A stretch of DNA of 30,183 bases, taken from HGM04593 sp045588485 (lineage in GTDB: Bacteria; Bacteroidota; Bacteroidia; Bacteroidales; Bacteroidaceae). Location: contig JAZNEI010000062.1 in the NCBI GenBank assembly GCA_045588485.1, positions 1-30,183 of the forward strand. Reading direction: 5' to 3'. The first letter of the stretch is position 1. Each line of letters opens with the position of its first letter. The notes beneath the pieces were generated by a model, which was not told the DNA's origin, did no database searches, and saw only the letters and a list, made by a program, of their open reading frames with translations. Of this stretch, positions 23,967-30,183 are shown piece by piece. Position numbers and translations under genes: made by a program.

Positions 23967-26033
23967 ATGAACAAAGAAATTGACAAAATTGCAGAGGCAG
24001 GAGAGAATCCCTTCTGCACACAATACAATACACCATTCAACGCTATCCCTTACAATAGGATAACGTTAGAACATTTTATACCGGCTATAAAGGAGGGAAT
24101 AAGACGCGAACAGGAGAGCATAGATGCAATATGCAACAACCCTCAGGCACCAACATTCGAAAACACCATCGAGGAGTTCGAGCGTGCAGGAGCAATGTTA
24201 GGCGATGTAATGTGCGCATTCGAGGCACTTATCAATTCACGCAGCTACGACAAGATAATAGCAATATCCGAAGAGATTCATAAGCTCTACACAATACACC
24301 GCAACAACATTACACTTAACAAAGCTCTGTTTGCAAGAATTAAAGCAGTAAAGGAGCAGGATAACAGCAAGCTCAGAAAGGAGCAACAGCGTCTGCTCGA
24401 TGAGACATATACAATGTTCGAGCGTTCGGGTGCCAACCTTAACGATGAAGAGCGTGAGGAGTATCGCTCGCTAAGCGAAAAATTGAGTATGCTGTCGCTT
24501 AAGTTCCAAGAGAACCTTATTAAAGATACCGACGATTATACACTGCATATAACCGACCCGGCCGACGTAGAAGGCATGCCTGCCGACCTATTGGAGAGTG
24601 CAGCTGCAACAGCCAAGGAACAGGAGAAAGAGGGATGGATATTCACCCTTCATCGTCCCAGCTATCTGCCTTTTATAACATTCTGCCGCAACCGCGAACT
24701 GCGCCGACAGATGTATATGGCTTACAGCACCCTGTGTGCCAAAGGAAACGAATATGACAATCGTCAGATTGTTGTGGACATTGTTAATGCACGTCTGCGC
24801 CTTGCCAACTTACTTGGATACGACACATACAGCGACTACATACTCGCCGAACGTATGGCCAAGAACAGCGACGCGGTATTTGCTCTGCTTGGCAAACTCA
24901 CTTGGGCATATCTGCCTGCTGCACGCAAGGAGATGGATGAGATAAAAGAGCTGGCATACACAAGTGAGGGCGCAGGATTTGAATTTATGCCTTGGGACTT
25001 TGCCTTTTACAGCGAGAGACTGAAAGAGCAGAAATTCGACCTCAGCGACGAAATGATACGCCCCTATTTCAATCTCGAACAGGCTATATATGGCGCATTC
25101 TACCTTGCCACACGTCTTTATGGAATAACGTTCAAGTTGCGTCACGACGTGCCCACATTCCACCCCGATGTAAAGGTGTGGGAGGTACTCGATTATGACG
25201 GTTCGCACCTTGCACTGCTCTACTGCGATTTCTATACAAGAAAAGGGAAACACGGCGGTGCATGGATGGACTCGCTCAAACCACAATGGCGCGATGCTCA
25301 AGGCAACGACCACCGTCCGCATGTAACCCTTTCGACCAATTATCGCAAGCCACATCCCGGGAAGCCCACACTGCTTACATTTGACGAACTGAACACCCTT
25401 ATGCATGAGTTCGGACACTGTCTGCACGGAATAGTATCGAACGTAACCTACGCAAGCCAATGCAGTCCCAACGTATTGTGGGACTTTGTGGAGATGCCAT
25501 CGCAGATAATGGAAAATTTCATAACCGAAGAGGAGTTCCTCAAGGCTTTTGCTTTCCATCACGAGAGTGGTGAGGTTATTCCCAAAGAGCTATTGGATAA
25601 ACTACTCACAGCACGCACATTCAAAGCCGCATACCAATGTGTACGTCAAGTTGGATTGGGACTCATCGACCAAGCATGGCACAATATCACAAAGCCATTT
25701 GACGGTGATGTACTCGACTACGAACATAAAGCAACGGCAGCACTGCGACTAATGCCGGTAATACCCGAGACTGCAATCACCCCACAGTTTGCACATATAA
25801 TGTCGGGAGGATACTCGGCAGGCTATTACAGCTATAAATGGGCCGAGATGCTGGATGCCGATGCTTTTTCCCGCTTCAAAGAGGAGGGAGTAATGAATAT
25901 GAAGGTGGCACAATCGCTACGCGACGAGATTCTATCGCGTGGAGACACCGAACATCCTCAAGAACTATACATAAGATTCAGAGGCCGCAAACCACAAATA
26001 GAGGCAATGTTAGAACGTGACGGTATAAAATGA
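23967..26033 (+). CDS. M3-family oligopeptidase (Dcp-like), cytoplasmic
   Basis: 688 residues from the ATG at 23967 (an ATG directly before it at 23964 is equivalent). The frame is open back to a TTG at 23886, but that codon lies in the promoter box, so the longer form is not used. The zinc site is HEFGH at 480-484 (LMHEFGHCLHG), followed by WDFVEMPSQ with the third-ligand Glu. The start MNKEIDKIAEAGENPF has no signal peptide, unlike the lipoprotein paralogue at 3834; the two align over their length and share YNTPFNAIPYNRIT-type N-terminal and GRxP C-terminal features only in part. Expected role: breakdown of short peptides in the cytoplasm. It heads a four-gene run with 7, 12 and 35 bp gaps. 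Confidence 0.93.
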   Translation: MNKEIDKIAEAGENPFCTQYNTPFNAIPYNRITLEHFIPAIKEGIRREQESIDAICNNPQAPTFENTIEEFERAGAMLGDVMCAFEALINSRSYDKIIAISEEIHKLYTIHRNNITLNKALFARIKAVKEQDNSKLRKEQQRLLDETYTMFERSGANLNDEEREEYRSLSEKLSMLSLKFQENLIKDTDDYTLHITDPADVEGMPADLLESAAATAKEQEKEGWIFTLHRPSYLPFITFCRNRELRRQMYMAYSTLCAKGNEYDNRQIVVDIVNARLRLANLLGYDTYSDYILAERMAKNSDAVFALLGKLTWAYLPAARKEMDEIKELAYTSEGAGFEFMPWDFAFYSERLKEQKFDLSDEMIRPYFNLEQAIYGAFYLATRLYGITFKLRHDVPTFHPDVKVWEVLDYDGSHLALLYCDFYTRKGKHGGAWMDSLKPQWRDAQGNDHRPHVTLSTNYRKPHPGKPTLLTFDELNTLMHEFGHCLHGIVSNVTYASQCSPNVLWDFVEMPSQIMENFITEEEFLKAFAFHHESGEVIPKELLDKLLTARTFKAAYQCVRQVGLGLIDQAWHNITKPFDGDVLDYEHKATAALRLMPVIPETAITPQFAHIMSGGYSAGYYSYKWAEMLDADAFSRFKEEGVMNMKVAQSLRDEILSRGDTEHPQELYIRFRGRKPQIEAMLERDGIK

Positions 26034-26040
26034 GAGATAA

Positions 26041-26448
26041 ATGAAAAAGATACTTTTTATACTTATATCAACAATAGCATTTATTGGATGCGACAATAGT
26101 GACGACCTTAGCGAGATATTCCAGAACCGCACTTGGAAACTCTCGTTCTTTCAAGAGGGTAACACACGCAGTATTGCAAAAGAAGGCTATATTATAAGAT
26201 TCTACGAGAACAGTTTCACTGCAAACACCCCCTCGGGTGCTGCAATAGTCGGAAATTGGCAGGCCGACAACAAAAACCGCACATTGCGTTGTACCAATGT
26301 ACGCATAGGCGAGGGAAACATCGTCAATGACACAACAGCAACAAAAATGAAACTCTTCTTGGAGAAAGCATCGAGTTACAATGGTGACGCAAATTGGTTG
26401 CAAATCAGACAACAAAGTCACATATATATGCAATTCCATAACCGATAA
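26041..26448 (+). CDS. Small lipoprotein, DUF4847-like
   Basis: A 135-residue lipoprotein: MKKILFILISTIAFIGC, Cys17, followed by DNSDD, an acidic tract that fits surface export in Bacteroidota. The rest is a small beta-rich domain (RTWKLSFFQEG, YIIRFYENSFTAN, AIVGNWQADNKNRTLRC) resembling lipocalin-like or META-like folds; I associate it with DUF4847 from memory of its neighbours, with moderate certainty. Function is unknown. It starts 7 bp after the M3 gene and ends 12 bp before the dCMP deaminase gene. Confidence 0.8.
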   Translation: MKKILFILISTIAFIGCDNSDDLSEIFQNRTWKLSFFQEGNTRSIAKEGYIIRFYENSFTANTPSGAAIVGNWQADNKNRTLRCTNVRIGEGNIVNDTTATKMKLFLEKASSYNGDANWLQIRQQSHIYMQFHNR

Positions 26449-26460
26449 AATATTATAGAT

Positions 26461-26886
26461 ATGGACAAAAAAAGACACGACTTAGACAATCGTTATATGA
26501 GTATGGCAAAAATATGGGCCGAGAACTCATACTGTCAACGCCGTAAAGTAGGAGCACTTATCGTAAAGAACAATATGATAATCTCGGACGGATACAACGG
26601 TACTCCATCGGGTTTCGAGAATGTATGCGAGGACGAAGATGGACTGACAAAGCCATACGTTCTGCATGCCGAAGCGAATGCTATAACCAAGATTGCACGC
26701 TCGAACAACAACAGTGATGGTGCCACACTCTACGTTACAGCATCACCCTGTATCGAATGTGCAAAATTAATTGTTCAGGCAGGAATAAAGCGTGTTGTAT
26801 ATGCCGAGAAATACCGTCTTACCGATGGAATAGACCTGTTGGAAAGAGCCGGTGTAGAGGTTATCTATCTACAGCCCAATGAATAA
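26461..26886 (+). CDS. Deoxycytidylate (dCMP) deaminase
   Basis: A 141-residue zinc deaminase that would convert dCMP to dUMP for thymidylate synthesis. Zinc ligands and catalytic Glu are clear: HAE at 69-71 (VLHAEANAI) and PCIEC with C97 and C100. GYNGTPSGFENVCED (44-58) is the typical substrate loop of the dCMP/ComEB group. No signal peptide. It is the third gene of the run that starts at 23967. Its stop lies in a three-unit tandem repeat (see 26879-26908). Confidence 0.93.
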   Translation: MDKKRHDLDNRYMSMAKIWAENSYCQRRKVGALIVKNNMIISDGYNGTPSGFENVCEDEDGLTKPYVLHAEANAITKIARSNNNSDGATLYVTASPCIECAKLIVQAGIKRVVYAEKYRLTDGIDLLERAGVEVIYLQPNE

Positions 26887-26908
26887 GAATGAATAAGAAT
26901 GAATAAGA
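26879..26908 (+). repeat. Three tandem copies of AATGAATAAG at a gene junction
   Basis: Three exact 10-bp units cover the dCMP deaminase stop codon and the gap before the S41 gene. Each later unit offers an ATG; the last one opens an eight-codon frame (MNKKNNPK) whose TGA overlaps the S41 start as ATGA (26922-26925). Confidence 0.95.
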
Positions 26909-26921
26909 AAAATAACCCAAA

Positions 26922-28529
26922 ATGAAGAAATACACCCCTACCCTTTTGGTATTGGCTGCACTTATAGGAGCCTTCATTGGTTTCCACATTGCCGACAGCC
27001 GGCAAAGGACAATTATATTACCGGCCGGAATGAACAAGGTCGACGAACTTATGGAACTTGTACACCGTTGTTATGTCGACTCACTCGAGATGAATGAGAT
27101 AATAGAAAAGACTATGCCGAAGATTCTCACTGAGCTTGACCCTCATAGCACATATATCCCGGCCAAGGATCTTGAGGCGACCAATGCCGACCTTAAGAGC
27201 AGTTTCAGCGGAATAGGCATTCGTTTTCTTATCGAGGAGGATACAATACATATCAGTGATATTATTCGTGGAGGTCCATCGGAGCAGGTAGGACTTATGC
27301 CGGGCGACCGCATTATAACTATCAACGACACACTTTTTGTCGGTGACGTTTGTACCAACGACGCTGCAATGAGCAAACTGAAAGGTCCCAGAGGAACAAA
27401 TGTAAAGTTAGGTGTAAAACGTTGGGGCGAGAAGGAACTGCTGCACTTTAATATCATAAGAGGAGAAATACCGGTACAGAGTATCGAGGCTTCGTATATG
27501 ATTGACAACAAATGGGGTTATATTCAGGTACAGAAATTTGCCGAGAACACTTTTGCCGAGTTCATAATCAGCATTGCACGACTGGCACAACAAAGATGCG
27601 AAGGCGTTGTAATCGACCTTCGCGGCAACGGCGGCGGATATATGGGAGTTGCTATACAAATGGCTAATGAGTTCCTTAACAAAGGTGATATGATTGTATA
27701 CACCGAAGGTGTACACCAACCACGTAACACCGATTATGCCAATGGACACGGCAAATTCAAGAACCTGCCCCTTATTATATTAACCGACGAGGGTTCGGCA
27801 TCGGCAAGTGAAATTCTTGCAGGAACAATACAAGATAACGACCGAGGCATAATCATCGGCCGACGTACTTTTGGTAAAGGTCTTGTACAGCAACCTTTTG
27901 AATTTTTAGATGGCTCGGCTGTACGTCTGACAATAGCCCGTTACTACACACCATCGGGACGCTGCATACAAAAGCCTTACACAAAAGGTGACGACGAGAA
28001 CTATGCAATGGATATTGTACACCGTTATGAGAGAGGCGAATTCTTCTCTCAGGACAGCATACATCAGAACGACAGCATCATCTATAAGACACGTTTGGGA
28101 CGTACCGTTTACGGTGGAGGCGGTATAATGCCCGACATCTTTGTATCGAGCGACACAAGTGACGTTTCATCCTACCTCAGTCAAGCTGTTTCAAAAGGTC
28201 TTGTACGTCAATACACATTCAAATATAGCGATATAAACCGCCACAAACTCTCGAAATACAAGGATTACACACAGATGCTATCCTATCTGAAAGAGCAAGG
28301 ACTTGTAGATGATTTCGTAAAGTTTGCATCATCGAAAGGATTGAAGCCCCGCTATTGGCAGATAGAGAGGTCGCGCAAACGTATCGAGCAGACAATATAT
28401 GCCAATATCATATACAACTCGCTTGGAATGTTGGAACACGTAAAGTATATAAACACCTTTGACACAACAGTGCTTAAAGCAATAGAAGTACTTGAAAAGG
28501 GAGAATCGTTCCCCAAGTTAAATCAGTAA
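26922..28529 (+). CDS. S41 C-terminal processing peptidase with PDZ domain
   Basis: A 535-residue serine protease of the CtpA/Prc family. Residues 1-24 form an N-terminal membrane anchor or uncleaved signal (LLVLAALIGAFIGFHI), placing the body in the periplasm. A PDZ domain spans about 85-170 (FSGIGIRF, GGPSEQVGLMPGDRI). The S41 core follows, with IDLRGNGGGY (231-240), the nucleophile segment GSASASE (291-297) and the catalytic Lys in FGKG (K319). The last 150 residues are a helical C-terminal extension typical of the Bacteroidota group. It would trim or degrade envelope proteins. Last gene of the run; a 22-bp terminator stem follows directly. Confidence 0.94.
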   Translation: MKKYTPTLLVLAALIGAFIGFHIADSRQRTIILPAGMNKVDELMELVHRCYVDSLEMNEIIEKTMPKILTELDPHSTYIPAKDLEATNADLKSSFSGIGIRFLIEEDTIHISDIIRGGPSEQVGLMPGDRIITINDTLFVGDVCTNDAAMSKLKGPRGTNVKLGVKRWGEKELLHFNIIRGEIPVQSIEASYMIDNKWGYIQVQKFAENTFAEFIISIARLAQQRCEGVVIDLRGNGGGYMGVAIQMANEFLNKGDMIVYTEGVHQPRNTDYANGHGKFKNLPLIILTDEGSASASEILAGTIQDNDRGIIIGRRTFGKGLVQQPFEFLDGSAVRLTIARYYTPSGRCIQKPYTKGDDENYAMDIVHRYERGEFFSQDSIHQNDSIIYKTRLGRTVYGGGGIMPDIFVSSDTSDVSSYLSQAVSKGLVRQYTFKYSDINRHKLSKYKDYTQMLSYLKEQGLVDDFVKFASSKGLKPRYWQIERSRKRIEQTIYANIIYNSLGMLEHVKYINTFDTTVLKAIEVLEKGESFPKLNQ

Positions 28530-28530
28530 G

Positions 28531-28583
28531 TACAATTATTCCCTCAAAAGGCCGAAATTCTGCCTTTTGAGGGAATAATTGTA
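28531..28583. terminator. Shared terminator between convergent S41 and TlpA-like genes
   Basis: A perfect 22-bp stem (28531-28552 with 28562-28583) with a 9-base loop starts 1 bp after the S41 stop and ends 16 bp before the opposing stop. It can serve both directions. Confidence 0.9.
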
Positions 28584-28599
28584 TATATACAAATACCTA

Positions 28600-29742
28600 T
28601 TATCTTGTCATCAATGAGTCGATGAAGGTATAGAACTCGGGCGATTCACCTATAACCGTTCTTAGGATACGTCCCTCTTTATCAAGAATTATCTTTGTCG
28701 GATAGCCCTTTATGGCATAATTGTCGGGAACATTATTCTCGCCCTCTCCATTGAGCAGATTTGTCCAAGGAAGATTATTCTGTGCAACGCATTTTTTCCA
28801 GACCTCTTCGGTATCACCGCAGGCTATGCCCACAACCTCGAGTTGCTTCTTATACTTGCCATACATCTTCTTCATCTCGGGTATTCCCTTTATGCACCAT
28901 CCGCACCAGCTTCCCCAAAAATCAAGGACAATGTATTTTCCGCGAAGCGAGGATAATGTAACATTTTTTCCATCAATATTTTTAAGAGTAAAATCGGGGG
29001 CTATCATACCATCGGCTACCCTCTTCTCGGCCTCCCGACTCTTTTGTATCGTACTGTAGTGGGCAACTATATTGTCGTAATACGAGGCGAACGTACCTTT
29101 GCATACACGTTCGCTTATTTTCTGAAGATTGGCATAGTCTTTCTCTATATCGGAATAATGATAAAAGGCATACAGGGCTGCATCCGAGTCGCTGTTTGCA
29201 TCAATAAACTCATTCACAACAGCCGAAATGCGGCTCTCGCACTCTTTTACAATGGCAACAAGAGAATCGTGCTCGCTTTGTGGACGTTTCTTGTCGTACG
29301 ATGCCACCGCAGCGGCAAAAGCATCTTTGCGCAACGGTTTTATCTGTGCCTCTAACGTTGCAAGCTCCTTATAGAATGGAGTATTTCCGCTTACTCTGTA
29401 ATCCTTAAAGTCGCCCTCTACCTTTATGGCTGCTCCCGGCAGTACAGGCAGATATATTCCGTGCATACTCATTGCTTCCATCGAGCCGTCGGGGAAACGA
29501 CGCGGCAGTTTATATATACTGTACACCATAGGAGTATTGCTCTCATTGGGAATAAAGAGTGTACCCCCGGGAATTGCAAATGTATCGGACACCGACTGTC
29601 GTGTATAGTCCGACAGATTATTAAACATAACCTTTACAGAATCATCTGCTTCGAGTCCTGTAAGGGCAAAAGTAACTCCCGGTTGCTGAGTGCAACCTGC
29701 CAACGTTGCGACAATCGCCGCAGAGATAAACAAACGTTTCAT
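28600..29742 (-). CDS. TlpA/ResA-like thioredoxin lipoprotein with DUF4369-type N-terminus
   Basis: 380 residues from the ATG at 29742, which opens a lipoprotein signal (MKRLFISAAIVATLAGC, Cys17); an in-frame ATG 45 bp upstream would bury it and is rejected. The N-terminal half (about 20-120) is a beta-rich DUF4369-like domain, followed by a helical stretch. The C-terminal 140 residues are a thioredoxin fold: APDFTLKNIDG, LDFWGSWCGWC with C280 and C283, and the cis-Pro in KGYPTKII. It should reduce or exchange disulfides in periplasmic or outer-membrane proteins. No acidic residues follow the Cys (TQQPG), so it is probably periplasm-facing. Single-gene unit. Confidence 0.9.
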   Translation of the reverse strand: MKRLFISAAIVATLAGCTQQPGVTFALTGLEADDSVKVMFNNLSDYTRQSVSDTFAIPGGTLFIPNESNTPMVYSIYKLPRRFPDGSMEAMSMHGIYLPVLPGAAIKVEGDFKDYRVSGNTPFYKELATLEAQIKPLRKDAFAAAVASYDKKRPQSEHDSLVAIVKECESRISAVVNEFIDANSDSDAALYAFYHYSDIEKDYANLQKISERVCKGTFASYYDNIVAHYSTIQKSREAEKRVADGMIAPDFTLKNIDGKNVTLSSLRGKYIVLDFWGSWCGWCIKGIPEMKKMYGKYKKQLEVVGIACGDTEEVWKKCVAQNNLPWTNLLNGEGENNVPDNYAIKGYPTKIILDKEGRILRTVIGESPEFYTFIDSLMTR

Positions 29743-29793
29743 TATGCTATTATCTTTAAAATTATTTACCGCAATAAAATTATACATTTAATT

Positions 29794-29872
29794 GCATAAT
29801 ATAAAGGGTTACTTAAAAAACTATTTAAATTAATTCGGAATGACAGCGTTGCGTAAACTGCCATACAATTAC
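29794..29872 (-). repeat. 79-bp element, degenerate copy C (inverted)
   Basis: Read on the minus strand this matches the other copies. The part at 29837-29872 agrees at about 29 of 36 positions (GAATGACA, GTAAA, CCATA and AATTAC shared), and 13 of 17 match around 29796-29812; the middle needs a 3-base gap and is poor. It lies 12 bp beyond the terminator hairpin at 29889, the same setting as copies A and B. Confidence 0.55.
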
Positions 29873-29884
29873 TATTATGTAAGC

Positions 29885-29917
29885 AAAAAATGGGCGACCC
29901 CTCAAAGGTCGCCCATT
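29885..29917 (-). terminator. Terminator of the minus-strand gene at the right edge
   Basis: An 11-bp GC-rich stem (29889-29899 with 29907-29917), followed on the minus strand by TTTTTT. It lies 50 bp past the stop of the partial gene. Confidence 0.93.
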
Positions 29918-29966
29918 GGCAAATGCCTGTGTCTGTTTCTACCTAAAAAAGATAGAGCCTCTACTG

Positions 29967-30182
29967 TTATTTATTATAATTTACAGTGTAAGTGGGTCTG
30001 CCATCAGCAGTAGCACCCTTTGTAATTTCATAACCTGCGGGTAGTACAATTCCATTCTCATTGAATGTCTGACCCTCGATTAACGCACCCTGATAGTAAG
30101 ACCAAGGACGCAGGTAGTTAGGTGTAGTGGGAAGCATACATCCCTCATCACCCCAAGCGGGGTTGGCACCTACGAATGTACC
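29967..30182 (-). CDS. C-terminal end of an unrecognised, probably exported protein (partial)
   Basis: The minus-strand frame is open from the window edge to TAA at 29967-29969 and gives 71 residues. The sequence is rich in Gly, Pro, Asn and aromatic residues (ANPAWGDEGCMLPTTPNYL, RPWSYYQGALIEGQTF) and ends VNYNK. This composition fits an extracellular or surface protein such as a SusD-like or other outer-membrane lipoprotein, but I find no decisive motif. The terminator that follows supports a real gene end. Confidence 0.7.
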   Translation of the reverse strand, partial: GTFVGANPAWGDEGCMLPTTPNYLRPWSYYQGALIEGQTFNENGIVLPAGYEITKGATADGRPTYTVNYNK

Positions 30183-30183
30183 A

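Noticed and set aside
24810..25562. Minus-strand frame of 250 codons inside the second M3 peptidase gene
   Set aside because: It is antisense to a gene with clear motifs; the translation is Cys- and His-rich with no recognisable domain, as expected for a codon-bias shadow.

Overview
The window looks like a chromosomal segment from a Bacteroidales bacterium (phylum Bacteroidota), GC roughly in the low to mid 40s. The sequence-level support is: a promoter matching the Bacteroidota TTG-N19-TAnnTTTG form upstream of the small winged-helix gene, no obvious Shine-Dalgarno sequences, many short lipoprotein signal peptides (two followed by acidic residues typical of Bacteroidota surface-export signals), pheS without an adjacent pheT, and families such as DUF1573, DUF2582, DUF4838 and DUF4847. 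I cannot place it to genus.

Layout. 1-223: C-terminal end of an ECF-type sigma factor. 494-2356 (-): a short RelA/SpoT homologue. 2697-3716 (+): pheS. 3834-6414 (+): lipoprotein M3 peptidase plus a C_GCAxxG protein. 6587-6784 (+): DUF2582 winged-helix gene with its own promoter and a hairpin at the transcript 5' end. 6993-15285 (-): a five-gene, tightly overlapping cluster, transcribed in the order HEAT-repeat membrane protein, processive family-2 glycosyltransferase, TPR/outer-membrane beta-barrel protein, DUF4838 lipoprotein, DUF1573 lipoprotein. 15471-16874 (-): an unrecognised surface lipoprotein just upstream. 17333-18586 (-): lipoprotein cardiolipin-synthase-like PLD enzyme. 18699-21494 (-): secreted M16 zinc protease. 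21825-23468 (-): acyl-CoA synthetase. 23967-28529 (+): a four-gene run of cytoplasmic M3 peptidase, DUF4847 lipoprotein, dCMP deaminase and S41/PDZ protease. 28600-29742 (-): TlpA-like thioredoxin lipoprotein. 29967-30182 (-): C-terminus of an unrecognised, probably exported protein.

How the genes fit together. Most are housekeeping or envelope functions (stringent response, tRNA charging, peptide breakdown, phospholipid and fatty-acid metabolism, periplasmic redox). The stand-out is the 8.3 kb cluster at 6993-15285. It has the parts of a synthase-dependent exopolysaccharide machine: an inner-membrane polymerase with the D / DxD / ED / QxxRW signature, a periplasmic TPR scaffold fused to an outer-membrane barrel (PgaA-like layout), and a carbohydrate-enzyme-like lipoprotein. 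It also has two partners, HEAT and DUF1573, that are not part of the classical Pga, Pel, Alg or Bcs sets. I infer an envelope glycan synthesis and export system; the product is unknown.

The second notable item is non-coding: a 79-bp element with 11-bp inverted ends, present as two clear copies (300-378 and 21671-21749, 70 of 79 bases identical) and one degenerate inverted copy (about 29794-29872). Each lies just beyond the terminator hairpin of a minus-strand gene. No tRNA, rRNA, CRISPR array, transposase or phage gene was seen.
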